A stretch of 50,843 bases of DNA from Blumeriella jaapii. Lineage: Eukaryota > Ascomycota > Leotiomycetes > Helotiales > Drepanopezizaceae. This document shows, piece after piece, positions 11,204 to 23,774 of the stretch. The notes beneath the pieces were generated by a model. It saw only the letters and a list, made by a program, of their open reading frames with translations. It was not told the origin of the DNA and did no database searches. A program made the position numbers and the translations under genes. Numbering within the stretch: position 1 is the stretch's first letter; each line of letters opens with the position of its first letter. The stretch spans positions 1-50,843 of the forward strand of contig VWND01000055.1 in the NCBI GenBank assembly GCA_009599575.1. Reading direction: 5' to 3'.

Positions 11204-11469
11204 TGTAACGATCTAATCAGTCGAAGGGCTGGGAAATCAGTCAACTGGTCGCCGTGTTCATATGGTATAAGAAACGAGCCTTTGATTCTGTAATAAAAAT
11301 ATTCACTTAGAATTAACAACTGCGGAAGGCAGAGGTTACTAAAAAAAAAAAGCCTTATATACATGAATAATTTCTATAATTGATGGAGAAACCCACCAGG
11401 AAACCAGAAAGCTTGCAATTATACGTAATTGCTGGAATAATACGAGGGGCAAACGAGTAAATCGTTATA
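11204..11469 (-). repeat. 3' LTR of E3, complete, minus orientation
   Basis: 266 bp from TGTAACGATC to ATCGTTATA. It is followed by the reverse complement of the polypurine tract (TTATTCTTTCGTCCG) and the E3 chromodomain. Its AGGGG (around 11445) is the unrearranged sequence of the site hit by E4. Confidence 0.93.
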
Positions 11470-14400
11470 TTATTCTTTCGTCCGAAAAAAACGCGCCCTC
11501 GAGCTTTTATCCATTAGTACGTCGCTATTTAAATAATCGTACGAATTTAAACCTTCGGAATACGCCTTCAGCCAGTTTATAAGTTTTACAAAAAAATCGG
11601 AAAGCTTTTTATACGCCAAATAAAAATCGCGCATTTTCAAAAAAGCATATATAAAATCAGACGCGAAATACCACGTAAGATTTTTATTTAAGCTTATTTA
11701 AAAAGCTTTATACTAAAAGGTTTTCCGCTGCATTCGACAGGCGATTAATTTTTCGATTTCGTATTTAAGCTTATTAATTATATTAATAAATTTAAAAACT
11801 GAATTAATCTGATTTAAAAGCGCGTCGTTAATTGCTTTACGCAATCGATTAGCGTAAAAAACTAAATATACGTTTATAATATTAAAAAGGTTTAGCTTAA
11901 AAGCGTTGTCGAAAATTTTGGCTACAATTTTAAAAAAGCCGTTTATAAAATTATCGAATTTGCGAAAGCCGGAAAGTCGGAAATAAACGCATATCGAACC
12001 AAACGTAATCGCTAACGTTAAAATCGATCGCGCGGCGAAATCTATTCGCATTTTTTTTTATTTTGTCGTAGGCTTATTAAAAATACGATTTAGCGAAGTT
12101 TTAAGCGTCGTAATAGCGGCGAGCATACGCACGAGCTTCGTTTGCGTTTAGCTTATATAAAAAATTAAAAAAAAAAAAATTGTCGAGCTTTCAGTTTTAA
12201 TTAATATGGAAAATATAATCGTATACAATTTTAAAAAATGAAAAGCTATTTAAACTTTCGTAAAAAAAAATTATTTAAACGAAATCTATTATTAAAAGAA
12301 ATTCGTTTTAATCGTTTTGATAGAAATTTACGAAAGGTCGAAAGCGTTTTTGCAAATATTAATTGTAAATTTCGGTCTGACCGTCGGTTTTAAAATAAGC
12401 GGCTATCGAAAGTTTTAATTGCGTATCGAATATTTTGTTTAATTCAAACCAGAAAATAAATTAATATTAAAAGCCACGATCGCTAATAATACTTTTTAAA
12501 AAGCCGAAATACTTGTATATATAAAATATATATAATTTGACGAAGTTTTAAACGTCGATATTTTTATAATAAAAACTCGAAATAGCTTGCTTAAAAAAGC
12601 GATTTATTATTACAAATATATTATCGTAATCGTATTTGTTTTTATTAAAATTGCAAAAGTTTATTATAACGTGTTTCCAAAAATGGTCAGAAACAAAAAA
12701 AAGCTGAAAAAGACCGGGGCGCTTATTTTTTAAAACAAAACTTTTTCGATAAACGTAGCAGTTGCGATAATATTATTTTACAAAAGCTGTTATATTTCGC
12801 TAATAATATTAATTCGAAAGCAATTGCGTAGTTTTGCGAACGTTAAAATAAACGGTGGAAATCTGGTCGTATATTTTTTATATAAAAACTAAACGAAAAT
12901 AATCGACGTTTGGTATTATTAAACGACCGTAATATAACAGCAGATCGCGTTTAAATATATACGAAATATTATTATCGTCGTTTTTTTTCGTAGCGTTTCG
13001 TATAGCTTTTTTTCGAAAAGCTATCAGATTATTAATTATACGATTAACGTAAAAAATTTAATTAACGATACGAAATGCGAAAAAAAAATCAGTTATTTTA
13101 ACGATAAAAACAATTGTTTCGGAAGCCGTGAAAAATCGAAGTTTTTCAATTAAAAAGCGATAATCGATCTGATCGGTTCGAAAAAAAGTTTGCAGGCGCT
13201 AAATACGTTTAAAAAATTTTTAGCGATTAAATTCGTTCGTACGACGTATTAATGCGTCAGCCAGAAAGTTATATTTATTTGGTTTATACGTAATAAAAAA
13301 ATTGTAATCGGCGAGAAGCTCGGCCTAACGTGCTTATCGAGCGTTTAAAAATTTAAAAATTATAAAATATTTCAAAATCTTATAATTAATAATAATTTTG
13401 ATTTGATAAACTGAATTAATTAATTTAATATAAAAATTGCTTAAAAATCTTACGATTGCGAATATCTTTTTATCGTATACGACGTAATTTAGCTTTGCGA
13501 AAGCTATAGTTTTATTAAAATAAGCGACTGAAAGCCAATCGTTATTATAAAATTGCGAAAGCATAAAAGTTATTACGCCGTCGAAAGCGTTAATTTTTAA
13601 TATATAAAAAAGGTTTTACTTGTAATATTATAGAATTAATGCAGTAATAAAAGCTAATATAAAAAGGTCGAAACTCTTTTGATATTTAGAAATAAAATTA
13701 TAAAAAACGTTAGCTTTGGTTAAATAAACCAAAAGCTTTGTAATTATATCGTAGTTTCGAATAAAACGTCGGTAAAAGTTATAAAAACCAAAAAAGCTTT
13801 ATATATTTTTTACAATAATAAAAAGCTTTTAATAAGCGACTACGGAAATTTTTTTTAAATTTATTTTTAAGCTTTTAATCGAAATAATAAAGCTTAAATG
13901 ACGGATCCGAATAACGTTAAATTCAGATTTCCGAATATCGGCCTGTAATTCAGCGTTAGCGAGCTTTAAAACATTTTGCGAACGTATATAACGTGTTTTA
14001 AAAAATCGGACGAATAAATAAAAATATCGTCCAAATATATAATGCAAAAATCGTTCAAATAGTCGAAAAAAACGTCGTTTATATAACGTTAATAAATTGC
14101 GAATTTATTAATAAAACCAAAAAATAGCATTTTGCATTTATAAACGCCGTAACGCGTATAAAACATCGTTAGTTTTTTATTAACGAAATCCATTCGAATT
14201 TTGTAAAAAGCTTAACGAATATCGAGCTTCGTAAAAATTCGTGCTTTCGAAAAACGAACAAAAGTCTTATCGATAAAAGAAAAAAAATAACGATTTTTAC
14301 AAATAATATTATTAAAAGCTCGATAATCGATACAAAAACGCAGTAAACCGTCGGGTTTTTTAGCGAAAAGCATTAGAACAGCGAAAAAAGCGGTGAAAAA

Positions 14401-14830
14401 TTCGATAAAGCTTTTATTAAAATTATTTTGCAAATAAGTTTTAACAATTTCGAGCTTTAAAATCGATATTTTATACAAAAAAGTGTATTTCAGCTTTTTT
14501 TTATTTATAATAAGCTCGATTTTATAGTCGTAAGGCCGGTAAAAGGCTAGCTCGTTACTAACGGCTTTAGAAAACACGTGTTCGAAGTTTTTATATTTCG
14601 AAGAAAAAGATTCGAAAAAAAGTTTATTCGAAATTAATTTTGCTAAGCTGATTAAAAAGGTCGAAATCGATATTTTATTAATTTTGAAACGTTCGAAAAG
14701 ATTATAAAATTAAATTTTAAAAAAAATATTATACGTAAAATCGTTTAGTATTTTGTCGATCTCGTACAAAAAGGTTAAAAACATTTTAATTGCTTTTTTT
14801 CTGAAAATTAATTTAAAAGCGTATGCAATA
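11470..14830 (-). pseudogene. E3 pol: chromodomain, integrase, RNase H, RT (minus), RIP-degraded
   Basis: Read right to left: RT about 14580-13840, including LFAKKPDGLLRFCIDYRAF, FTKLDIR, and an intact catalytic YLDD at 14037-14026. RNase H lies at about 13570-13190 (MLSQFYNNDWLSVAYFNKT). The integrase core at about 12700-12150 has TDGQTEIYN near 12380. The GPY/F-like module lies at 12051-11810 and the chromodomain at about 11800-11590. E3 is the only copy here that keeps YLDD unmutated; the others read YLNN, YLND or YLNK. Stops elsewhere still disable it. With E4 pol it forms a large inverted repeat centred on 11.2-11.47 kb. Confidence 0.85.
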
Positions 14831-14961
14831 ATTTGGCAGATAGAAATTGAATAAGTAATAAATTAAAGAATTCGTTTTCGAACTGGTCGTTTGAAAAGTT
14901 CAAAAGATGGCTTGTTTGAATTATCGATTATATTAAGCTGAAAGGCCATCGCCGCGAAAGC

Positions 14962-15228
14962 TGTGACGATCTAATTAGTCGAAGGGCTGGGAGATCAGTC
15001 AACTGGTCGCCGAGTTCATATGATATGAAAAAACGAGCCTTTGATTCTGTAACAAAAATATTTATTTAAAATTAACAACTGCAAAAGGCAGAGGTTGCTA
15101 AGAAAAAAGCCTTATATATATAATAGTTTTCACAATTAATAAAAAAACCTATCAGAAGACCAGAAAGCTTACAGCTATATATAGTTACTGGAATAACAAA
15201 AAAGGTGGCAACAGAATAAATCGTTATA
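14962..15228 (-). repeat. 3' LTR of E5 (left)
   Basis: 267 bp from TGTGACGATCTAATTAGTCG to ATCGTTATA, minus orientation. It ends with the variant block AAAAAAGGTGGCAACAGA that is shared only with the other E5 LTR. The polypurine tract complement follows. Confidence 0.94.
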
Positions 15229-18200
15229 TTATTTTTTCGTCCGAAAAAAACGCGCTTTCGAGCTTTTATTTATTAGTACGTCGCTATTCAAATAATCGTA
15301 CGAATCCAAACCTTCGAAATACGCTTTCAGCCAATTTACAAGTTTTATAAAAGGACCGGAAAGCTTTTTATGCGCCAAATAAAAATCGCGCACTTTTAAG
15401 GAAGCATATATAAAATCAAACGCGAAATACCACGTAAAATCTTTATTTAAGCCTATTTAAAAAGTTTTATATTAAAAAGTTTTCCGCTGCATTCGATAAG
15501 CGATTAATTCTTCGACTTCGTATTTAAGCTTATTAATTATATTAATAAATTTAAAAGCTGGGTTAATCTGATCTAAAAGCGCGTCGTCAGCTGCTTTACG
15601 CAATCGATTAGCGTGAAAAACTAAGTGTACGTTTATAATATTGAAAAGGTCTAGCTTAAAAGCGTTATCGAAAATTTTGGTTACAATTTTAAAAAAGCCG
15701 TTTATAGAATTATCGAGCTTGCGAAAAAGCCGAAAGGTCGAAAATAGACGCATATCGAGTTATACGTAATCGTTAACGTTAAAATCGATCGCGCGGCGAA
15801 ACTTATTCGTATTTATTTTTATTTTGTCGTAGGTTTATTAAAAATGCGATTTAGCGAGGTTTTAAGCGTCGTAATAACGGCGAGCGTACGCATAAACTTC
15901 GTTTGCGTTTAGCTTATATAAAAGGTTGGAAAAAAAAAAAGTATCGAGCTTTTAATTTTAATTAATATAAAAAATATAATCGTATACAATTTCAAAAAGT
16001 AAAAAGCCATTTAGATTTTCGTAAGAAAAAACCATTTAAGCGAAATCTATTATTAAAAGAAATTCGTTCCAATCGTTTTGATAAAAATTTACGAAAAATC
16101 GAAAGCGTTTTTGCAAATATTAATTATAAATTTCGGTTTAACTATCGGTTTTAAAATAAACGGCTGTCGAAAGCTTTAATTGCGTACCGAATATTTTGTT
16201 TAATTCAAATCAGAAAATAAACTAATACTAAAAGCCACGATCGTTAATAATATTTTTTAAAAGATTAAAATATTTATATATATAAAATATATACAATTTG
16301 GCGAAGTTTCGAGCGTCGATATTTTTATAGCAGAAAATCGAAATAGCCTGCTTAAAAAAGCGATCTATTATTACGAATACGTTATCGTAATCGTGTTTAT
16401 TTTTATTAAAACTGCAAAAATCTATTATAACGTGTTTTTAAAAATGGTTAAAAACAAAAAAAAGCTAAAAAAAGCCGAAGCGCTTATTTTTTAAAACAAA
16501 ACTTCTTCGATAAGCGTAATAATTGCGATAGTATTGTTTTACGAAAATTGTTATATTTCGCTAATAATATTAATTCGAAAGCAATTGCGTAATTTTACGA
16601 ACGCTAAAATAAACGGTGAAAATTTGGTCGTGCATTTTTCGTACAAAGGCCAAACGAAAGTAATCGACGTCTGATACTATCAAACGATCGTAATATAACA
16701 GCAGGTCGCGTTTAAATATATACGAAATATTATTAGCATCGTTTCTTTCGTAGCGTTTCGTACAGCTTCCTTTCGGAAGGCTATCAGGCTGTTAGTTATG
16801 CGATTAACGTGGAAAAGCTGATCAACGATACGAAATACGAAAAAAAAATCAGCTATTTCAATAATAAAAACAGCTGTTTCGAAAGCCGTAAAAAGTCGAA
16901 GTTTTTTAGTTAAAAAGCGATAATCGATCTGATTTGTTCGAAAAAGGATTTGCAAGCGCTAAATACGTTTAAAAAAGTTTTAGCGATCGAATTCGCTCGT
17001 ACGACGTGTTAATACGTCAGCCAAAAAATTGTGTTTACCTGGTTTATACGTAATAAGAAAATTATAGTCGGCGAAAAGCTCGGCCTAGCGTATTTATCGA
17101 ACGTTTAAAAGTTTAAAAGTTATAAAATATTTTAAAATTTTATAATTAGTAATTATTTTAATTTAATAAACTAAACTAATTAATTTAGCACGAAAATTGC
17201 TTAGAAATCTTACGATTGCGAGCATTTTTTTATCGTATACGACGTAGTTTAGCTTTGCGAAAGCTATAATTTTGTTAAAATAAGCGACTAAAAGCTAATC
17301 GTCGCTATAGAATTGCGAAAGCACAAAAGCCATTACGCCGTCGGAAACGTTAGTTTTTAATATATAAAAAAAGTTTTGCCTATAATATTATAAAACTAAT
17401 GCAATAATAAAAGCTAATATAAAAAGGTCGAAACTCTTCTGATATTTAAAAATGAAATTGTAAAAAATATTAGCTTTGGTTAAATAAACCAAAAGCTTTG
17501 CAATTATACCGTAATCTCGAATAAAACGTCGGTAAAAGTTATAAAAACTAAGGAAATTTTATATATTTTTTATAATAATAAAAAACTTTTAATAAGCGAC
17601 CACGGAAACCTTTTCTGGGTCTATTTCTAGACCTTTAGTAAAAATAATAAAGCTTAGGTAACGGGTTCGTATAACGTTGAATTCAGACTTCCGAATATCG
17701 GCCTGTAATCCAGCGTTAGCGAGCTTTTGGAACATTTTGCGAACGTATATAATATATTTCAAAAGATCGGACGAATAAATAAAAATGTCATTCAGATATA
17801 TAATACAAAAATCGTTTAAATAATCGAAAAAAACGTCGTTTATATAGCGTTAATAAATTACGGATTTATTAATAAAGCCAAAAAATATCATTTTGCATTT
17901 ATAAACGCTGTAACGCATACGAAACGTCGTTAGTTTTTTATTAGCGAGGTCTATTCGAATTTTATAAAAAGCTTAACGAATATCGAGCTTCGTAAAAATT
18001 CGCGCTTTCGAAAAACGAGCAAAAATTTTATCGATAAAAAAAAAAAAATAGCGATTCTTACGAGTAATATTATTAAAAGCTCGATAATCGATATAAAAAC
18101 GTAATAAACCGTCGGGTTTTTTAGCGAAAAGCATTAAAGCAGCGAAAAAAGCGGTGAAAAATTCGATAAAACTTTTATTAAAATTATTTTGCAAATAAGT

Positions 18201-18560
18201 TTTGACAATCTCGAGCTTTAAAATCGATATTTTATATAAAAAAATGTATTTCAGCTTTTTTTTACTTATAATAAGCTCGATTTTATAATCGTAGGGCCGG
18301 TAAAAAACTAGCTCGTTATTAACGGCTTTAGAAAACACGTATTCGAAGTTTTTATACTCCGGGGGAAAAAATTCGAAAGAAAATTTATTCGAAGTTAGCT
18401 CTGCTAAGCTAATTAAAAGAGTCGAAATCGATATTTCGTTGATTCTGAAACGTTCGAAAAAACTATAAAATTAAATTTTAAAAAAAATATTGTACGTAAA
18501 GTCGTTTAGTATTTTATCGATCTCGTACAAAAAAGTTGAAATCACTTCAACTGCTTTTTT
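15229..18560 (-). pseudogene. E5 pol: chromodomain, integrase, RNase H, RT (minus), RIP-degraded
   Basis: On the minus strand from right to left: RT about 18340-17580 (NNELVFYRPYDYKIEL, LFAKKPDGLLRFYIDYRAF, FTKLDIR, catalytic YLND near 17785-17800); RNase H about 17370-16980; linker 16955-16680, open for 91 codons (AFETAVFIIEIADFFFVFR); zinc-binding and catalytic integrase about 16680-15920; GPY/F-like module and chromodomain start 15753-15472 (DNSINGFFKIVTKIFDNAF, NVHLVFHANRLRKAADDAL); chromodomain to about 15360. Frames are broken by stops in most domains. The product would act in virus-like particles and in the nucleus. Confidence 0.86.
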
Positions 18561-18839
18561 TCTGAAAATCAGCTTAAAAGCGTATATAATAATCTGGCAG
18601 ATAGAAATTAAATAAGCAATAAGTTAAAAAAACTCGTTTTCGAAACTGATTTGAAAAGTTTAAAAAGTAGCTTATCTAAACTATCGATTATATTAAGCTG
18701 AAAGGCCATCGCGGCGAAAACCTTCTTTCGGTCTTTGGTGTAACTGTTTTTCGTAAAACGAAAAAGCTGTTCTAACGAAGGTAAAAAAAAAAAAAAAAAA
18801 ATAAAAAAAAATAATAAAAAAAGGATCGTTAGCCTGGGA

Positions 18840-21115
18840 AAATGGTGATATGATTTTTTATATTATCTTATTAGCGTCGCCATTGAAATTGGCACCGCGA
18901 ATAAAATTCGATTTTTTCGCGCTTCGCATAGCGTCGTAGATCTGCCACAATTGGTTAAGATTTTTATCACGTTTTACAGCGTCGTTTTAATAGCGAGATT
19001 AAATCTTTCGGAAATACAAATAAAAAACTTTAATACAACGAGCGTAAAAGGCTATAAAAAAATAAGACTTCGGCTAATAAAGCTTGCGTTTATTACAGTT
19101 TAGTAAAACTTAATATTCGGCCAACCAAGCTTTTTCTAAAATCATATTATAATTTCCGAAATTAATAATTAAAAAAAAAATAAACGATTGTATTCGATTG
19201 TTAATAATAAAATTAAAAAGCGTAAAATGTATAATTAAATGGCCACGAGCTTTATTATACCTTTTTATAAAAAAAAAAGCCGGAAAAAGTTGAATCAAAG
19301 GTTTAAAAAAAAAAAAAAAAGAATTTAATCAGCGTCGAATCGATTAACGCATAACCGTTCGCTCCAAAGTCGGCGAACGCTTTTATTTTATACGAAAAGC
19401 CATTTTTAATAAATATAACGGGAATTGTTAATAAATCGCTATTAAAAAACTTTCGAACGTTAAAATAACGCATATCGCGTAATACGCCTAAAAAAGAAGC
19501 TTTGCTTAGGCCTGAGCGTTTCTCCGACTAGCGGAAGCTTCAACTTCCTCGTATGCGTTTTAAAAGTCGTTTGGAAAAAAGTTTTCGTTTTTATTACTAT
19601 TATCAGAAAGCGAATTTTCGGCCGGTTCGATTTCGTTTATATTTATCAGCCTGGAAAAGCCTTTGGATAGAACCGAAGATCGGCCCGTAAAAAGTCTTGC
19701 AAATTAGCTTTTCTGAATTTTTTAATATGAAATAAAAAACAAGCGTTGTCGTTGGTCCGATCGAAAAAAAAAAATGTCAGAGGAAGCGTTTTAGCGTAAA
19801 AAAGAAAAAAAAACAAAGGATTGAGAAGGAGCTTGTAAAACATTTGAACGACTTTCGTACGTACGATTTGACTCGTAATACGCTTTGGTTAAAGATTTAT
19901 TATTTTAATAAATAGTAAACTTGGTTAAAAAGCGATTCGCGTATAAAATTCGTTTAGCCAATTGATTTTGTTTTTTTTAACGGACGGCGGTAAGCTAATT
20001 TTTGAAAGTTGTTATACGCGCCTATTTCAAATGCAGCTTTTCTCGTAAACGCTTTAGTATTTTATCGCGAAGAACGTTCCGAAGCTGTTTATCGGTTCGT
20101 ATTTAAGCGTTCGCTGCGAAAATAAAAAATCGCAGATAAAAGCGCTAAAAGTCGTTATGCGTATTTATTGCAAGCATTTTAAATTCGTTTTCGGCTTTTT
20201 AAACGTTTGAAAAATCGGCCAGAAAATCGGCGATCTTTTTTATTAATTTTTCGAAAAGTATAAAATCGGAACGGTCCAAAATACGCGGAGTTAAAAACTC
20301 TTTTGCTACGCTTTCGGTCTGATCGAATATATAATTTTTACGAAATCGATCGCTAGCGAAATAATCGTAATAAAATTCGAAGTTATCGAAAATTCTAGTT
20401 TTTTAATAACGTGTTTTATAATTTTTACTATTATTTAGCTTAAACTCAAAGTTCGAAACGCGTTTTATGCGAGCTAATCGAAAATCAGCAGATAAATAAA
20501 AATTATAGCGTTTAAAAAGCGCGCTAAAATCTTGGCCGTTATAAAAAAATCCAAAAAAAATTCGCGAAAAGCGTGGAAATTGATTTGCAACGTTTATTAA
20601 TTGAAATAAAACGTTGCGAAAAAAAAAAAAACAGCAGATTCGCGATTAGCAAAAGCACGTTCGATAAATTTTATTAAACGCTCTAATTAAAAGGTTTATC
20701 GCAGTCGTATAATTTCCAAAAATTATCGTTTACGTTTTTGCGCTTTTTTTAATTGATTTTGCAAAAGTCTTAACTAAACGCTTTCAGCGCTAAGCTGTAA
20801 AAAAAAAATAGCAGGCGAAATAATTAATGCTCTGCCTTTTTTTTTATTCTTTTTTTCTCGGGGAAAGGACTGTTTTTCAAAAGAAAAAGCTTTTGGGAGA
20901 GGCTGCTTTTTCGCTAATTAAAAGGGAGGTTGAAATATAGTAGTAAAAGCTGAAAAGCTCTGCTAAAAGAAGAATCGTTGAACAGAAGCCATTTTTCGCG
21001 AAATGCGGAAATAAACTTTTTTACGACCGGTCGATCATTTTGATATAACTCGTAAAAAATTCGAAAAAAGAAATAGTTTACGCCGTCGCTAGCGTAGAAA
21101 AAAAGTTGTTAATAA
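18840..21115 (-). pseudogene. E5 gag-protease (minus), RIP-degraded
   Basis: The Gag capsid region lies at about 20400-19850. Protease follows on the minus strand: active site AFADFGANGYALIDS at about 19380-19335 (family DSGANG; only the Ser is lost here), then 19298-19110 reading HLIIHFTLFNFIINNRI and FGNYNMILEKAWLAEY. The 36-nt palindromic motif is at 18870-18905 in the protease-RT spacer, next to an A-rich run (18785-18830). Stops occur in Gag. This is the best preserved protease in the window, but still catalytically altered. Confidence 0.78.
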
Positions 21116-21384
21116 TATAACGATTTAATCAATCGAAGGGCTGAGAAATCAGTTAACTGATCGCCGAATTCATATAATATAAAAAAACGAGCTTTTGGTT
21201 TTGTAATAAAAATATTCATTTAAAATCAACAACTGCAAAAGGCAGAGGTTGCTAAAGGAAGAAAGCTTTATATATATAATAATCTTCACAGTTGATAGGG
21301 AGACCCACCAGAAGACCAGGGAGCTTGCAGCTATACGTAGTTGCTGGGATGACAAAAAAGGTGGCAACAGAGTGAATCGTCACA
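21116..21384 (-). repeat. 5' LTR of E5 (right)
   Basis: 269 bp, from TATAACGATTTAATCAATCG to GTGAATCGTCACA, followed by target duplication AAAGC. It has the same variant U3 start as the left LTR (GGTGGCAACAGAGTGAATCG on this strand). The primer-binding site is on its left (21115 downward, TTATTAACAACTT on the element strand). Confidence 0.95.
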
Positions 21385-21389
21385 AAAGC

Positions 21390-23774
21390 CTTTCTTCGGT
21401 TTTTAATGTAATTGTTTTTCGTAGAACGAAAAGGCTGTTTCGACGAAAAAAAAAAAAAAAAAAAAAAAAATAATAAAAAAGAAATCGTTAGCCTAGAAAA
21501 ATGGTGGTATAATTTTTTATATTATCCCACTGGCGTCGCTATCGAAATTAGCATCGCGAATAAAATTCGATTTTTTCGCGCTTCGCATAACGTCGTAAGC
21601 CTGTTATAATTGATCAAGGTTTTTGTTACGTTTTACAGCGTCGTTTTAATAGCGAAATTAAATCTTTCGGAAATGCAAATAAAAAACTTTAATATAACGA
21701 GCGTAAAAAATTATAGGGGGGTAAAACTTCGGCCAATAAAGCTTGCGTTTATTACAATTTAATAGAATTTAATATTCGGCTAACCAAGCTTTTTTTAAAA
21801 TTATATTATAATTTCCGAAATTGGTAATTAAAAAAAAATCAACGATTATATTCGGTTATTAATAATAAAATTGAAAAGCGTAAAATATATAATTAAATAG
21901 CTACGAGCTTTATTATACCCTTTTACAAAAAAAAAAAGCCGAAAAAAATTAAATCAAAAGTTTTAAAAAAAAAAAAAAAGACTTAATCAGCGCCGAATCG
22001 ATTAACGTATAACCGTTCGCTTTAAAATCGGCGAGCGCTTTTATTTTGTACGAAAAGCTATTTTTAATAAATATAACGGAAATTATTAATAAATCGCTAT
22101 TAAAAAACTTTCGAACGTTAAAATAACGCATATCGCGCAATACGTTAAAAAAAAAGCTTTGCTTAGGCCTGGGCGTTTTTTCGATTAGCGGAAAAGCTTT
22201 TAACTTTCTCGTATGCGTTTTAAAAATCGTTTGAAAAAAGGTTTTCGTTTTTATTATTATTATTAAAAAGCGAATTTTCGGCCGGCTCGATTTCGTTTAT
22301 ATTTATCAGCTTAGGAAGGCTTTTAAATAAAACCGAAAGTCGGCCCGTAAAAAGTCGTGCAAATTAGCTTTTTTAAACTTTTTAATATAAAATAAAAAAC
22401 GAGCGTTGTCGTTGGTCCGATCGAAAAAAAAAAACGCCGAAAAAAGCGTTTTAGCGTAAAAAAAAAAGAAAAACAGCAAAAGGCTAAAAAAAAGCTTATA
22501 AAGCATTTAAACGACTTTCGTACGTACGATTTAATTCGTAATACGCTTTGGTTAAAAACCTATTATTTTAATAAATAATAAATTTAATTGAAAAGCGATT
22601 CGCGTATAAAATTCGTTTAGCTAATTAATTTTGTTTTTTTTAACGAACGGCGGTAAGTTAATTTTTAAAAATCGTTATACGCGTTTATTTCAAATGCAGT
22701 TTTTTTCGTAATCGCTTTGATATTTTATCGCGAAAAGCGTTTCGAAGCTGTTTGTCAGTTCGTATTTAAGCGTTTGTTGCGAAAATGGAAAATCGTAAAT
22801 AAAATCGCTAAAAATCGTCGTGCGTATTTATTACAAATATTTTAAATTCGTTTTCGGCTTTTTAAACGTCGGAAGGATCGGCCAGAAAATCGACGACTTT
22901 TTTAATTAATTCTTCGGAAAATATAAAGTCGGAACGGTTTAAAATACGCGAAGTAAGAAACTTTTTTGCTACGCTTTCGGTTTAATCGAATATATAATTT
23001 TTACGAAATCGATCGCCAACGAAATAATCGTAATAAAATTCGAAGTTGTCGAAAATTTTAGTTTTTTAATAACGTATTTTGTAATTTTTATTATTATTTA
23101 ATTTAAATTCAAAGTTCGAAACGCGTTTAATACAAGCTAATCGAAAATCAGCAGATAAATAGAAACTATAGCGTTCGAAAAATGCGCTAAAATTTTGGCC
23201 GTTATAAAAAAATTTAAAAAGAATTCGCGAAAAGCGTGGAAGTTAATCTGCGGCGTTCGTTGATTAAAATAAAACGTTGCGAAAAAAAGCAGCAGATTCG
23301 CGACTGGCAGAAGCACGTTCGATAGATTTCATCAAACGCTTTAATTAAAAGGTTTGTCGCAATCGTATAATTTTTAAAAATTGTCGTTTACGCTTTTGCG
23401 CTTTTTTCAGTTGATTTTGCAAAAGTTTCAACTAAACGCTTTTAGCGCTAGGTTGCAAAAAAAAAATGGCAGGCGAAATGGTTAGCGCTCTGCCTTTTTT
23501 TTTGTTTTTTTTTCTTCGGAAAAAACTGTTCTTCAAAAGAAAAAGCTTTTGAGAAAAATTGCTTTTTCGCTAATTAAAAAGAAAAAAATTAAAAAATAAT
23601 AGCAGAAGCTGAAAAGCTTTATTAAAAAAAGAATCGTTAAACGAAAGCCATTTTTCGCGAAATGCGGAAATAAGCTTTTTTACGACCGGTCGATTATTTT
23701 GGTGTGATTCGTAAAAAATTCGAGAAAAAAAATAGTTTACGCCGTCGCCAGCGTAGAAAAAAAGTTATTAATAA
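21390..23774 (-). pseudogene. E3 gag-protease (minus), RIP-degraded
   Basis: This continues E3 across the E5 insertion. The 36-nt motif lies at 21529-21565. The protease C-terminal half is at about 21950-21770. The active site reads ALADFKANGYTLIDSALIK at about 22055-21990 (family DSGANG, Ser and Gly mutated). Gag capsid lies at about 23060-22500, with a decayed Asn-rich linker near 22250. The leader is 23774-23200, where I see no clear domain. Frequent TAA at Gln positions shows RIP. Confidence 0.76.

Larger units (their letters stand above)
14962..21384 (-). mobile_element. E5: complete family A chromovirus (minus), 6423 bp
   Basis: Both LTRs are present (14962-15228 and 21116-21384) with perfect 5-bp flanks AAAGC at 14957-14961 and 21385-21389. 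It is inserted in E3 between protease and RT. All domains are in order on the minus strand. It carries a distinct LTR start (GATTCACTCTGTTGCCACC instead of the CGTTTGCCCC type) in both LTRs, so it belongs to a recognisable subfamily. Its protease motif is less mutated than in other copies. Confidence 0.93.

Noticed and set aside
18785..18830. A-rich microsatellite as a poly(A) tail of a non-LTR element
   Set aside because: The same run occurs at the same place in every family A copy (protease-RT spacer), so it belongs to the element.
21249..21609. Plus-strand open stretches of 65-74 codons with Lys runs
   Set aside because: They lie antisense to the E5 LTR and E3 protease-RT spacer and encode poly-A tracts; no domain is visible.
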